From positions 6,714,606-6,778,605 of the forward strand of contig NC_029532.1 of NCBI RefSeq assembly GCF_001577835.2: a stretch of DNA of 64,000 bases, read 5' to 3'. Position 1 is the first letter of the stretch. The number at the start of each line of letters is the position of its first letter. This document shows positions 13,959 through 28,400 of the stretch, in pieces. The stretch comes from Coturnix japonica. Taxonomy: Eukaryota > Chordata > Aves > Galliformes > Phasianidae. The notes under the pieces were generated by a model. That model was not told the origin of the DNA. It saw only the letters and a list, made by a program, of their open reading frames with translations, and ran no database searches. A program made the translations under genes and the position numbers.

Positions 13959-16900
13959 AGCATCTGCTGTATAAGATTTTTGCACACACAGCAGCACGCT
14001 GCATGTGCGCCGGGTGCTGTCACACAACGTTCTCCATGAGCCTGAACAGGAAAGTCACACATCTTTGGCACGCCTGCCTTCCTCGTAAGCATTCCTTGCT
14101 TGGTATTTTCTGCTCCCTGGTAGGAAGGCACATTTCACAGCAGTGCCGCTCCTGCCCGCAGCACGGCGGGCTCTCACGCTGCCACGTGCACAACAGCCCG
14201 ACAGCGGATGCAGCGCACAAAGCAGTGGGGAGAATCCAGGAGACGCCGACGGGTCCTGAGGGATCAACGTAATCCCAGCGTTAACGGGGCTTGGGGAAGT
14301 GGATCCAGAGGGAGCCGTGATTGTGCCGTCCTCCAGAGGGCTCTGCCACAACATCGTGCGAGGGCGGCAGCAGCAGAACCCATCTGTGTGCGCCCTCCGC
14401 GCTCGGGCAGCTCGATGTGCGCTGCCCCGAAATCCTTCTGCCCGAAGCAAAGTGCCGCTTTGAGCAGCAAGAAGGGAACAGAGCGGGACCAGGGGGCTGC
14501 TCCGCCCGCAGAGGGAGCCAATTCAAAGGGAGCAGCACGGGAAAGCTTGTCTACCATCTGGAGATATCTATGCGGCAAAAAATACCCTGGCTCTAAAAAC
14601 TTGCGTTCCCCAAATACAGGGCTTGGAACAAAACACCAAGCAATTGCTCTGCAAGGTGGCACAATCCTTAAACTTCCATTCATAAAATTCTACTTTCATG
14701 TCCCATCTGAGAGGCAGTAAAACCCGCAGACCCAGATCATCCCTTGGAGAATGGGATCAAAGAAAACCAGGCTATCCTTCTCCCGGAGGAGGCAATGAGT
14801 GTGAGGTGAAGGCCACGCTGTGAGCACAAGGAGCTCCTCCAGCTTCTCCAGAAGCTGTGGCTGCAATGGCAGAGAGCACCATCCCCGTCCTGAGGGAGCC
14901 TTTAAGAACAGAAAGGAACACTTTAACATGCCTGAAAGCTAACACAGCTGGTGCAAAGCCTTCTTTGATCCAGCATCACAGACTTCCTGCTCAAAGAGAC
15001 AATTTTTCTGACTCTGAGAGATCTGGAAATTGTGCTGGGTTTTGTTCTTTTTGTTTATTTATTTATTTTGTTTTTCAATTTAGTCTGCTGCTAAAGCACT
15101 CAGGTCTACCTGCCAAAGCAGCACTTAATCCCTTTCTTTCAACTCCATCAGCACCGGCTCCTTCATTACCGATTATTTATTGTGTCAAATCATGGAAGGC
15201 AGAATAAAAGATCTGCTATTGCAATAATTCAGCAAAGTCACAGAACGATCAGAGAAGAAATCTCCAGCTTTGGACGCTCCTGGGCTGGTGCTGCCCTGCA
15301 CCTGCATAGCCAACCCTTCATGTATGGCAACCATTTGCACAGAGCCTGCATGACCTGTGAACTGAGCTGCCAGCACAGCTCGTGAACACGAAGCATTTTC
15401 ATTGCAAATTAATACCAGGAAGCTTGCTACAGAACCAAGCTGGTGCCAATGGAGCAGAGGCAAATGCAGCATGGCAAGGAAATCTGTGCTAGCTGCGGGG
15501 TCTCAGCAGGCAATGTGCTCACTTCGCTTTTGATAAGCAGAGCTAAAAATAGTAAACAAATGCTTCAATCCAAATTATTTCTCTCTAAACCCACGTGCTG
15601 CACAGCCTAACCCAAAATGAAGTCTCTGAGAAGCTGTGCATGGAGGTTTTCTAGCCATTCTCTTCAGTGATCCACATGTGATCCATTTCACTGTGCCCAC
15701 ACAGTGGTCTTTGGGGAGCCATGGGTCAAGTATCACAACCCCAAGATGGCAAAGCCTGAGTCCCAGGGCTCTGCATGCTGTCACCAAGCAGAGGGTGCCA
15801 AGGGAAAGAAGCAAGAACCACCTTCAGAACAGCAATGAGTTATTTCTCTTGGGAACAGAGATGCAACAGAGACTAAAGTGGTGGGAAAACGCAGCAGAGG
15901 AAAAAAAAGCAAAGCTTCTCTGCTATTACAGCTCCAGCTGCCAAGCTGTTTGTCACACCATCGTTGCAGCAGCTGTGACAGCCCTGGGCTCAGTCTGACC
16001 TCCCACCTCTGCAGCACCAAAGGCAGCCCTCCCCTTCACCTCTTCAGACACAGGGCTTTGCTGTGATGTCATTTCTTTCCTGTATCTGTGGACATGGCAT
16101 CACATTCTTGATTCTTCCCTCATGCAGAATGGACCCCAAGATACTCCCAGGTAACTTAAAACATGGTGCTTTCCTTTTCAAGCCCATCCTCCCAATGAAT
16201 TGAGCAGAAACCAAAGTGAAAGAAAACAAACCAAGAAAATACACCAGGGAGGGATGGAAATCTGAGCCTGCAGCGTTAAGTTGCACTAAATAACTGAAAA
16301 TCAATGTTGCTCTTCCTTCCCACCGTGGCATTGCTGTACATGCTGCATCACCCCAGGGATGCTCCTGCGCCTTCCACCCGCCTGCTCTGTGAGCTCGCAT
16401 TTATTGCCAGCAAGGGCCCATCGCTGACAGCAAAAGCAATATCCTTGAAAAGAGTAATGATATTTTGCTTATAAAAATAATAGATCTAATTAGAAAAGAA
16501 GTGTATTTCTTCTCTCACTCTATTACTTTCATAACTTTACTGATTTTCCTGCTCGTGTCCAGCCATCCCTGCCCTCAGATGAATACAGCACATCAATGAG
16601 TACGAAGAAACCTCAATTTTGAGAAATGCCCAACAGCACATTAATTCAGACACCCTGTTAGTAATTAGCACTACAGCCTTTCAGAACAAATGAAAAAGCA
16701 AACGGCAACTGAGAACGCCATGCATTATTAAAAGAAAATCTACAGGAGGAAAACTGCGCCTTGACCACACTTGCACCACAAGAATGGTGGCAGATCTAAA
16801 CATGCCATGCTCTATCCCAAGGGCTTTTTGCTGCCCAAGATCCCGTCCTGCAGGTGACTGGTGACCTGTATGCTACTGCCTCCTGAAATTGGCCCAGAAC

Positions 16901-18239
16901 CCAGCAGCTCAGGTAGCATCTCCAATGGGTTGTATTCTGCCTGGGGACTGGACTCGGTCTTGTCCATGGCCTTGATGGGACAGCAAAGCCGAGGTGTGTA
17001 CACTGACACAGCTAAAGAAGGGTTTGTCCCCTGCCCACCTCACCCTGGTGGCAGCCTTGCCATTTCTCACATTCCTGAGCAGTGCTGGAGGTTGCTCAGG
17101 AGCTGGAGCCACGCAGTGAAGTGAGCATTGGGCTGGACTGGGAGCAGCATTATGGCCAAGGCTGGCTTGGCCTCCAGGAGCAAATATTTGCTTGGGTAGC
17201 ATCAGACCCAAACTTCCCAATGATGTGTTGGCTCAGAAATATAGCTTAATATAATCAACAAATGTTTTGGTTTTACTCTGACTGGTGGTAAAAGCAGAGA
17301 AGCTGCAATTCAACTCCAGCGGTCACACAGTCACTTATCTGCTTCTGGTCTGGATGTCACCATCTTCCCCAGTGTTATTTATTACTTAATTTGGAGCAAG
17401 TCTTGGGTATCACAAGTGAGACTGAGTCACCCCTTGTGACACTCTGCACACAGAGCTGCTGGAAAATTGGGTCTTAACACAGACATATCAATGGAGTTGG
17501 GCATTACACAACAAGCACCCTCAGCCTTCTTTTCTAAGCTGTGATCAAACTGTTGGGAAATGGGCAGCATTAGCCAGTAAAATTTTCTGGCACAGAGGAA
17601 CAACAGAGCTGGATCTCCTAAATCCATGTCCAGATAGAGATGGTACAGCCTGAACTGGCACTGCAGTCACTTTCTGACCATTACTTCACCGCCACAGAAA
17701 TGAATGTTTTTCACTTCTGGGTGCAAGCAGGGATTTTTCAATTACCATCTGCGTCATACGAATAAAAGGAGAGAAATTACTCATTAAATCAAATGGCGAG
17801 GAAGGGGAGATTCAGCTGTAGACATATTCAAGGAATCTGAAAGAAAGACAGAGAACGGTGTGCACTCTCATTAATGTAATGATGCATCTGGTGAGGATGT
17901 CATTTTGGGTGTAGCAGCAATAAACTACAAGGAGAAAATCCTATAAGTCTGATATGTCAGCACTAATGTTTTCTTGTGCCAAGTATAATCTAACCTGTGA
18001 TTTACAGCTACCATCTAGTGACAAATTTAAGAGACAAAGAACAGGTGTCAGTTAACAGACAAAGGAACTTCCAAAGTCTACCTAACTCGTAAGCAGAAAC
18101 ATCACCCTGGTTATTAAAACCCTCTCTTTTCCTGGTTATGCAATGCATGAAAAATCTTCTCTTTGAAAAAGAGATGTTAAAAATTTTATGGAGATGCTGC
18201 TGAGCTCTTCTGCACGAGCAGTTTTTCCAAGCATCGTCA

Positions 18240-18480
18240 CCCATCAAACAATTATTTGCTGATAATTAGCCTCAGAAAACGCACTTAATCAAAGTGATGT
18301 CCATTAATTCTTGCTGCTGTAAATAGGACTGTGGCTTGTGATGGTGAATTTCTGGAAAGTATTCAGGCCATTTAAATTAGGCAACAAATAAGTTCCTAAT
18401 GGTTCTGCTCTGAGATGCAGTTTAATTTTATTTATGGGCTTTTTTTATGCATGTCCCAACCCAGTTGTCAGCACTGCCCA
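18240..18480. promoter_or_regulatory. Candidate AT-rich regulatory block in KCNT1 intron
   Basis: A repeat-free AT-rich stretch dense in homeodomain-type cores: GATAATTAG, CCATTAATTC, ATTTAAATTAG and TTTATGCATG. Such composition is common in conserved non-coding enhancers, but conservation cannot be seen from one sequence, so this is a suggestion only. Confidence 0.2.
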
Positions 18481-20547
18481 AGCAAAGAGAACACAGGAGA
18501 TCAAAAAATGCCGTAGTCAGGACTGCGAAGATCAAAGGGATGTCACAGTTTGGAGTATAAAACAATATTTATCAATTCAGCAGATGTGCTTTCTCAGCTG
18601 CCTTTAATCACAAAGACTGGTCTCACTTTAGAACGGAAGCCCTCCTTGCAGAGGAAACCCAGACTCATGGCACCAATGGGGCGCACCTTCCAACTGCTTC
18701 TCCTTTTCACTAGCACACCTTGGCCATGCTCCTACACTCAATTACCAAAGCACAAAGGATTCCCATAGCTGGAGGAGTCACGTGCCAAGTACGTGACAGG
18801 GCAGCCTGGGAAAGCAGCATTTGTTCCCCCAGTGCTGCACCTTCACTTTGATGCAGGCTCAACACCATAAACTCTGGTTCAACTGTTATATCCCCATGAC
18901 AGTCAAACATCAGTGAGATAAGAAATGCAGTAGTGCCATAACAGAACCAATCTCTTTGCCTCTGACACTGATAGAACCTTCTAAAACAAGGGAAAGAAAC
19001 TCCTAAAACAGATAGGACTTAAAACAGACAAGCAACACAACTCCAAGGTTCCCAAAGAGAAACATCCGTAGAGAAGTCACCTTGCAGCCCCCATTAGTCA
19101 GATTTCTGCCTCGAGTCAGCGCTTTGTGTCCTCTGGAGATTCAGAACAGAATGTCAGTTAATCCCGTTCCTATAATTTAAATGACCTGCCCAGCAAAAAT
19201 GCCAAGCGCAGCATTTAAATACAGCTGCACAACATGTAAATACAGCTAAGCCCAAACTCTTCCAGATGCCTCGAGGCAATGAGTTCCAAAGATGAATAAG
19301 AAGATGTTGGAAGGAACATTTCCATTTGTCAGTTCTAGATTTGCTTGTCATTAGGCTTTTCACTCTCTGTTGCACAAATCCATTTTCCTCCCCCATTTTT
19401 CTTCCAGCCAGTCTTATTGTATTTGCTTCCTGGCTGATTTATTAACATCCCCCACAAAACATTTTAAGTACTATTTTAATTTTTGCATCATTCTACCTGC
19501 CAAAGAGTCAACGCCACTTAGTTAGATTGACTACCTTCACATCTCACAACCTAAATACAGAAGTAAAATAGGAGTTGTGAGTTCCACTGCCTATTCACAG
19601 ATTAGTTTCTCCAGTTCTCTGGATTATCTGGACGTGAGCTCTCCTCCTGCCACACCACAGCTCTCTAATTACCCATGTATTCCAGCAAGCTCTCTTCAGG
19701 TCAAGCTCCAGCATTACCTCATTCTTTTACCTCAGGCTGCGACTGGTGTCTTCTCAGCATCCTCTCTGATGAGGATGGATTAATGAATCTCTAACAGAAG
19801 TGGTTCTAATTCCTCAGAAGCATCCCATCCTTTCAACCTTCTGCTGACCCCAGAAACCTCATCCCTTTCATCAACATACTGCTATTCAAGAGGCTATTTT
19901 TCAAAGGCAGATATTTTAGAGAGTAATGATTTTAGCATTACTTTTATAAAGAAACGAGATAGTGCCGTGGGTGTTTTCCTTTAGTGCTGCATCTGTAAGT
20001 CCAAAGGGTTCTATTTTACCATTCAAAATTCCCCATACTGCTCAGGCAGGGAATTTTTCCTCAGCACTGAGCTACCACATTTGCCTCAGTACTATAACAG
20101 AGCACTTCAAAGCACAGCTCTAAGCTGCTTAGTATTTATAAGCACAGCATAGCAAAAAAAAAACCATCTGCTTTTCTTCTGCTAGCCTAAATCAGCTGCT
20201 TATTCAGCTCATTTGAAACAGCCTAATTTACTAGTCACAGCTACTCTGGAGTTTGCCTCATCTGTGAGCATCCAGTGCCATTAAGGACTTGGTCTGAAAC
20301 AGGCCCACAGTAACATGGCCAAGAGCCTGCAGCAGTGGCACACTCACAGCAGAGCCAAGCAGACTACGTGTGAACAGCAGAGGGGCACCCATAGATCTGC
20401 ATTCCCAAACACACTGGGAAGTTGTCTGTATTTTCTAAATGCAGGAAGAAGTTAAAACAGCTAAAATAACAGCACATAAAGCTGAAGAAAGGTATCTTGA
20501 GAAGGAAGGCTAATGAATTTGCCAAAACAAAGCACCAAAAATTATCA

Positions 20548-20579
20548 CCACACACACACACACACAATAATAATAATTA
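20548..20579. repeat. CA microsatellite followed by AAT trinucleotide repeat
   Basis: About nine CA units run directly into about four AAT units within KCNT1 intron. On the minus strand, the transcribed strand of KCNT1, this reads as ATT then GT repeats. Confidence 0.9.
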
Positions 20580-21679
20580 AAAATAAGTACATAAATAAAT
20601 CAGGGGGCTGTGAATGAGAAACACTCAAATCCAGATGAAAATGAAGAGCGTGGGTTACACCAGTGAAATGCAGGAAACAAACACAGTCTGCCATTGTAAG
20701 CTTCTGCATTTCAGTTCCATTTAAATGACTAAATGCCACCAATTATCTGAAATTCAAACTTATCCAAATTATCCATATTGTAACCATTCTGAAATCCAGA
20801 TATTTTCTACAGCAGAAATTTCCATTCAGCCTCTAATTTGAAGCCAGAAATCCATATCAATGTTTAAATGCCTATTTAGGAAATCTGGGCTTTTAAAATC
20901 AGAGGATCACAGACTCATGTTTGAGAGAAAAAATAAATAAATAAACCAATTCTTATGCAGCCACTAAGGACAAGAATTCTGATTTAAAACATTTGGAAAT
21001 CCCACATTCTCAAACCCAAATTCACATATTTTGTCTGACTTTTATACACACACAAAAAGAAGAAAATACATTTCAACACATGCACGAAACTTCTTGTGAC
21101 AGGTTTACCAACTGTGCGTACCAAAAGCTAACTCTGCAGCAATGGAAAGGGTTTTTTCAATGAGAGTTACAGCTCTCCTTGTTTACATCATGCAGTCAAT
21201 CGGTACAAAATGATGACAATCTTACTGACTCCCCGCAAATAGCTCCTTTTCTTGGTTATGAACAGACTTGAAGGCACTGTTGTTCTTGTTGCTCCTTGTT
21301 TAACTGCCCACCTTACAGAATTCACTTGCGACTCAAGACATTCATTGCTTTGCTTCAGCTCAATCAACTTAATAACAAATCCCTGCCAGCCAGGGAAAGG
21401 GAGAGTGGTGCCACAACCACAGCAGATCTTTAATCACTCAACTAGCATCAGCATTCTGCACTGCAAAGACATCTTCTGAGAGCAAGCTGGCTGAGCCCTA
21501 CTTCCAAAATAAAGGTATGCACTCACGTCAAATTCTGACCATGGCTCACCAGGGAAATTCTCCATACCCTCACCTCACCACCTGTACCCCCACACATATC
21601 CCAGGAAGCACTCTCTTGTCACCATTGCCACCCCTTAATGGTATTCCCACAAACCCCCACATCTGCCGGCCTGCTGTAC

Positions 21680-22480
21680 CCACAACTCCCAACAGCATCT
21701 CCACGCCCGCACGTGGCAGCCCCAGTTGGCCGGAGTGGCCCCAGGCCGCCAGCACCACGGAGAGCTCCGCGCCCCGAGGCGTTCAGCACCGCGGACAGCT
21801 CCCGCCGCCCCCTGCCCGCTGTGCGCCCCCCGACCCAGCTACGCACCCCCAGCGCCCGGCTACCTGTGCCCCCTCCCCTGGGGCAGGTACATTTGTCCCC
21901 AGCCCGGGTTACTTTAGTCCCCAGCTGTGCTTTTTCCCACCCCACCCGGTGTGTGTTTGCGCTCATGCTCTCCCTCTCATCCCACTCCCCTGCCGTGCCC
22001 TTCGCGCTGCCCCCCAACCTGTCGTCGCTCTGGAAGGACTGATCTCCCAGCAGTAAGTCACGGAAGCGATATCGGGGCGGCAAGGGCAGCACCTCGGACT
22101 CCAGCTCCGTCATCTTCAGGGAGGCGATGTCCAGAATGACCCCGCTCTTGCGGCTCCCGTCGCCGTCCCCGCCGCCGCAGCCGCCGGGCGACGAGAGCCT
22201 GCGAGAGAGAAGGGGGCAGCGGCAATGAGGGGGGTGCCGTGCCCTGCCCTGCCCACCCCCTCAGCCCGCCCCCGACCCGGCACCTCCTCCGGGGCCGGCC
22301 CGCTCAGCCCCGAACAGCGGCTCCGCGCCTGGAGCAGCTCGCGCGGCCCGGCGGCTGCAATTACATTGCGGGGCAGACGGCCGGGCCCCCCCGGCAGAGA
22401 GCCCCCCGGGGGGGCATGGGTGGTGCGGGGCGCCCCGGGGCTCTGCCGGCCTCAGGCGTGCAGGCGGAGCGCTGCGAAGG
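21680..22480. promoter_or_regulatory. KCNT1: CpG-rich block around KCNT1 Slack-B exon 2
   Basis: GC- and CpG-rich sequence spans the second Slack-B coding exon and both flanks, in contrast to the AT-rich intron on either side. It may be only a GC-rich exon environment, or an internal promoter such as one that makes a shorter N-terminus. No TATA box was seen. The boundaries are by eye. Confidence 0.45.
22019..22198 (-). CDS. KCNT1: KCNT1 Slack-B coding exon 2 (partial gene)
   Basis: This exon continues the Slack-B cytosolic N-terminus. Read on the minus strand after a clear acceptor (pyrimidine tract ending TCTCTCTCGCAG), it encodes a glycine/serine-rich linker and then the conserved block [19 protein letters not shown] followed by SFQSDDR. 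Human KCNT1 has the near-identical [19 protein letters not shown] and SFQNDDR at this place, which makes the identification firm. It begins with the third base of a codon left open by exon 1 and ends with AG before donor GTTGGG, so phase is kept on both sides. An internal methionine before TELESEVL aligns with an internal Met of the mammalian protein. The next exon (VQVEF...) lies off the left edge. The Slack-A transcript skips this exon because it starts further downstream. Confidence 0.95.
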
Positions 22481-25400
22481 GCACAGCTCGCTGCACAGGG
22501 CAACGCTGAGCACAGGACATTCGCTCCTCGGCACAGAAATAGCGGAGAGCGAGGGGAGCCAATGGAAAACCCTAGTCGTCAGAAGGAAATAAAACCGCTC
22601 GTAGGGAAGAGCTACAGCTGACAAGCAAAGCCAGATCCAACCCTCCTCCCCCTCCACTCCCCCCACAAAGAAAAGTACGGGTGGTGGAGAGGCAGGGAGA
22701 CGGCTCCACAACACTACTGGGGGTAGAGGCACTGCCTCCTCACCAGGCTGCTGGCACTTAAATCATCTGGACAGTCCCATATTAAATCAGAAGCCGTGAA
22801 TGCTGATGAGTCAGTTACCCATCCAGGCGCCAAGCGTCACGGCAGGACGGATTTATCACCCGTCCTTTGGTCGCTGATGCCTCTGATGGAAGATGTGGGG
22901 GATCACGATGCCTGGGAGAGCATCTCCCAGGGAGTGATGGTTCAAACAAAGAGGGCCGTGTGTGGTCATCTACACACAGCCTGCCTGGCCGCACAGAAAG
23001 GAGATGGAACTAAAGCTATCAATTGAGATGGCTGAGAGCTTGTCTTTGCTCTCCAAACCACATTTGTCAACAAGAACATAGCTAATATACTGCTCCCCCA
23101 TGTCAGCTAGAGCTGCTAATTACAGCTGATGAGAGTTATGCTGATTTCACAAGGCAGCAAAGCAAGGCAGTGCTGTAAAGCCAGCATATAGGCACACAAG
23201 GCAAAATCACTGGTCCTGATCCTTTGGGTCTTGGCTTCAATTTCAAATTAATCTGTGCCAAGAGAGTAACTCCAGCTTCATGTGCCCTTTGTGGAAAGTG
23301 GGACGGAGAGGGAGAACTTAAAAGAAGAAATGTGGCACCTCTGCAGCAAGCTGATTATTTGCTCCTCACTTGTAAGATTGAAGTGTGAGGCAAGCAAATA
23401 GCTGAAAGGGTCCAACTGCTCATGGGAGCACTTCACAGGGTCTCATCTGAAGCCTCTCCAAGACCTACCTCCCCATTACTTGCACAAAGTGTACAAGCTA
23501 CATACAGAATGAAGAAAGAAGGAAAAGCTTCCAGGAGCTTAATACTAAACGAGCAACAAGAAGACATCTAACTTTTCACTGCAGGTGGCAGAGATGCAAT
23601 CACAGGCTTCTCAGATTGTCTTCTCCTATTAACAACTAGAAGCCCTGTAAATAAATTCCCAGCTGAACAGGTTCCAGTGTCCTGATCAGCTGTGGTTGGT
23701 GAGTTTCTGGGAGAGCAAACAGCATGCAAAATTTCTGCTGAACACAGCCCCAGAAGACAGTGCAGCTTTCCCTGCGCTTCAGATTATTTTCACTGATGTT
23801 TTTTTGCCATTTAATTCTATACCCCCAGAGCTTTCCAAGTCCTTTTAGCTACCATATGCACACTGCAGCCAAGGCTCAGTGCTGAGTAACGCAGCTGTGC
23901 AGGGCCTCGGGATTCAGGGAGGTTATTCTAAGATTAAAATTGATCCAGAATTTGGTCTTACAGAGAAATCAGGCCATGCTGCTCCCAACTCAAGGACTCC
24001 CTCTGGATCGATTGATCTCAGCACGGAAGTTAGCCTACCATCTCCTGCTCACATTGCAAAGGAGGATCTAACAGTAATCTAATCACAAAGCCACAATTAA
24101 GTCTCCCCTCTTCAAGCTTAACTAGAAGATATGCCAAAAGGATATTCCCCCCAGGGCACCTCCAGCACAGGCCAGGCCCAGATTTACTGTAGGACAGCAC
24201 CTTAAAAACAGAACTTCCAGGGAGAGAAAAAACAATAAATAAAACAAATCATTCACTCTCCTGTTATATCTCATAATTGAAAATGGGGAACCAAGTGCTC
24301 AACTTCAATTGAGGGCAATTATCGTTGCATTTGAAGGGAACTGTCACAGACAGTAATCTCCTGTGATCATTAAGTGCCTGTTTAAAGGAGCATGTCACTT
24401 GGTTTCCCAGAGGAGAAGCAGAAAGATGGGGCTGCATGGCACAGTCACATCAGCTGCCATGAGGAAAGGGCAGCTCTGCAGCAAGTGGACAATGTAGGAT
24501 GCCAGCATGGGCTGGGGTCTGGGCAGGCAGGACTCAGCTTCTCCACGCCCAATGAAAGTGGAGGGTACATTCATTTCTGTGTCACTACATCATGTTTATG
24601 TTTGATTGTTTCTCTAAGCCACACCACATTCTTTTCAAGCCCAAGTAATCCACCTCTCTTGGTCTCAAATCCTGCATCAAATGCATGAAGCAAAGCAAAT
24701 ATTTGCCACTATCCTTTATTAGTGCTAAGAAAACTCAATAGGACCTGGTGATAACCCCGGAAGCATCAATTCTGCTCTGTATTTGTATCTGAGTTTTTCC
24801 TCACATCCACAGCCACAGCCTCATTTTGAACGCATTCTTTCTTAGTCTCACATATGAAAATCATTCAGGATTTTTAAAGTTTGGCACATTCATTCATTCT
24901 GGCTTCAGATGAAAGCTCAGTAGGACGAATGCTGCATGCACCTGTTGGATAAAGATGCCTTTCTTACAGTGACTGTAAGACATGTTGCACATCCATGCCT
25001 CAAGAAAAAGACGTGCAATCTGCACTGAACTCGTTTCCTCACATTGGCACAGAGATCCACTCAAACATGGGGATTCTGAGCTACAGAAGTGCCACAGCAG
25101 CACAGCCAGTCCTTCCAAGCAGTAGTGGTACAAAATACAAAGCTCATGCACAAGGCTGCTTATTGCATAGTCTTCAAATACTACTGAAAAAGAAAAAAAA
25201 GAATCCCAATGTGGCGTATAGCTAAATACAGGACAGCAGCTTTACTTTTGTCTTGCCATCCTTTCCTTCCTCCAGTGCCTCCTACAACTACAGACACACA
25301 TGGAAAGCTCAGCACTGCTGCTCTCCATCGCTGTGGCACCATCTCTCCCCTTTGGCTGCTCCCCACAGCCATGAGGGAAAACCCAACTGCTGGGAACAAA

Positions 25401-28400
25401 GAGACTGGAATCACACAGTGTGATCTACACAAGACCTTCCCACTAATCCCCCTATCATTTACCTGCAGCCTGACATGATCACAGCACCATGCCAGCAAAT
25501 ACAGGGACGACTAATCAGGAGCTCCAATCTGCCTGCAACACCCCCACCCCAGAGCAACCATCCTTGGCACTGCAGCCAAAGACCTTTATGTAGGAAGTCA
25601 ATGGGCCTCAATTCTCCCATTAGAAGGGGCCCAACAGAAGGGGCCCACACCCACCTCCCCCACACCCTTCAAGAAGAGCGAGGTCCCACAGTTGCCATGG
25701 GGGTCACCAAGCTCCCAGCTTGGAGCTCCTTGTGAAGGTGAGCTCAGCTGCTGCCAATGAACGCAGCCACACAGGAAATTCTGACCTTTCACTTTCTGTA
25801 TTTAATAAAATACATATAATCATCATTTATTTGCTTCTCCTCCCACACCTCTCGTGGTTACTGGGTTACAGCTGTCATACCCCCCTCTCTTTTTTCCTTC
25901 CATCTGAGTGACATCGCTGTGGGGTCTCCGCATGGCCTGAATGTATCAGGAATGCGTGGGCACCATCCCTCAGCCAGGAGCCTTCTGTCAAGGAAGGGAA
26001 CAGGCAGCAACTTGGCAGGGCTTTTCCCCCTCCACAACATTCAGCATCTCAAACATCAGGTCTAAGTGCAGGGCTCTGAACCAAGCCATAAGTAGCTGAA
26101 GTCAGAATGGTGCCAGCCTTAAAAGTAATCAATGAGAAACAAAAATGCTGCAGGATGCATGAGCACAGCCTGCCCCTCCCTCATGCTACACCATTCAAAA
26201 TCAGCATTTATTGGGGGCAGCCCCACAGACCAACACAGTGGGCAGCAGTGATGAACTGAGTTCATGCAGGACATGAGGTGCTTGATCGCCCTGATTAAAC
26301 TCTTGCATCCACATTTGCATCTCACAGACCCTGCCAGTTGCTCAAAACTTCCACATAGAACTGCTCAGACCTCTGACAAATCCCTCTATTGCTTCGCTTT
26401 CAGCATGCGGGGGCAATTGAGCTCCACAGGCCTTGCAGAAAATGTAGCTTTTTGTGTATTGCACTTTGCAAACTAACAGGAAGCGTGAGTCAGTGCACAA
26501 CTCCATGAGCATTCTCCCTGCTGGCAATGCTATTTTCTAGAAGACAAAAGTAAAAATTGTACCTTCCAGGTCCAGAGTCATTTTTCTTATTAGACAACCC
26601 TGTATTAGCAATTCGGAGCCACATACCCCATTCCCTTCTGGCCTGATGCATGCACACAGTGTGTGCAGAGGGACAAAGCTCCCTAAAGCCCAAACCCATC
26701 GTGAAGGCTTTTCACTCCCTTTGTCCAGAGAGCAAGAGCTCCCAGCAAAGGTGCACGTAAACAGATCAGGCTGATGCCTCCAGAGACTGCAAATCCTAAA
26801 CAACATTTGAGGGGAGGATCTGATCCTGCACCCCCTCTGTACTGCTGCTGGCAGCTGAGTGGCTGTGCTCCCTCCTGGCTGCTGCACCACTGAAGCGAGA
26901 CCAAGGAGTGGATGCATCTCTCATCTCCTGTTGTGCATCCAGCGGTGACGGATCCCAGGAGCCCTCCTGACCACTCTGCTCCCATCCCCCATCACTGTCC
27001 TGACCACTCTGCTTCCATTCCCCACCACTGCCACAGGGCAGCAAGCACTGTGCAGGAGAGGGGATGAATGCAAACCTACTCTTGGTGTTTGTGCTTCTGA
27101 CATTGCATGTTGCATCCTTCAACTGTGACAGTGTGGGACACCCAATGGCCCAGAGGAGGCAGGGGGAAGCTGGGGGGCAGGTGAGGAGCAGGGGGAGGCA
27201 AGTGCCAAGGGCTTAGAGCCCATCCTTCAGCTAACATGCTGTGCAGACCTGCTACAACTCAAAACCATCCCCTGACTGCTGGCCTCTGGCAAGGCTGCTT
27301 CAGCCTCTCTCAAAGAGCTTCTTGAGATGTCCTCATCTTTGCTTGGCAATATTAAGTAGCACCAACAGGAAAGACCAAAGGAAACATTTGCAGTGCCTGG
27401 TGTAGGGAACAAGGCTCCAGATCCCTGGTCCTATGGCTTTAAGGCACCCCTAAATTCTAGGGTTTTTGTCTTTGTGATCACTGCTGGGCCAGGCATGGGG
27501 CACGGCTGGGCAAAGTCAGAAACACAAGAGTGGAGAGGAATTGCAAGGAGAAGATGAGGAGAGGAGTAACGCCCAGGGAAGAGGAGGACCTCTGGGACCA
27601 GGTAGCCAAAAAGGTGCTGAGTCCCCCCAGATCTTCACCCCACGGCAAAGCCAACGACAGCCAAACCCCGGTGTTCCAAGAAGAGCACAGCCCGGCAATG
27701 CGGCACAGCGGTTCATTTGCAGCCGGTTTGGTCCATTGTGCAAATATGCAAATAGAGAGCAAATTAGCTCGGGTGATCGCCCTCAGCACAGCACACGGCC
27801 CCACTTCCCTACGGCTCCCGCAGTGCTCAGGACCCCTCCAACACCTCTCTGTGCTCCGGGGACCGAGTACCCCTAAAGAGCAGCAGAGAACGGGTGGAGC
27901 CCCCGACCCAGCGCTGCCATTCAGCCCCCTCCCCCTCCCTGCCGGGTATGGCTCCTGAAAGGAAATTATCCGAAATGCAGCCATTCTGAGGGCCGAGGCC
28001 ACTGACCCAGCGATCCCTGGAGCTATTTATGGATTAATTACACTATTAAACAGCATCTTCCCCGTGTAAGCTCCGAGCTGGGGGTTCCACCAGTTCGACC
28101 CTTCCCAGCAAGGACTTGGCCCTTTGTCCTCAGTGCTTTGCAAGGTGCCCTGTAAGCCTATGAAAGTTTCCCTAAAGGCAGAACCCTTCCCGAAGTTCAA
28201 GAGATGCAGTAACAAGGATGGACACTGCAGGAAGGAAGGTCCTGTGCCACAAGGCCACATCAGTCCCACTGGGACTGCTGAGCTGAGAAACCTCCAGAAC
28301 CACTATAACCAGCAGCCAAGGGCTCCTCTGCGGTCCGCAGCAACAGCATCACCTCCATCTATTGTGTGCTCTATCAAACTCAGTGACACCCAACACTTTG

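Larger units (their letters stand above)
5525..22018 (-). other. KCNT1: KCNT1 intron between Slack-B exon 2 and the Slack-A first exon
   Basis: About 16.5 kb of intron for the Slack-B transcript; its low-coordinate end must hold the Slack-A promoter and 5' UTR. No other exon with homology was recognised. Contents by eye: CA-rich low complexity at 6537-6665, small GC-rich patches near 6330-6490, 11150-11400 and 14130-14530, C-runs near 11284 and 12046, a TA microsatellite at 13921-13958, AT-rich homeobox-site-like stretches (for example 12060-12240 and 18240-18480), and a CA/AAT microsatellite at 20548-20579. Open frames of up to 194 codons occur but lack any recognisable domain. Confidence 0.6.

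Noticed and set aside
14208-14720. A 170-codon plus-strand frame in a GC-rich patch
   Set aside because: No homology recognised, and the opposite strand is open too, which points to composition.
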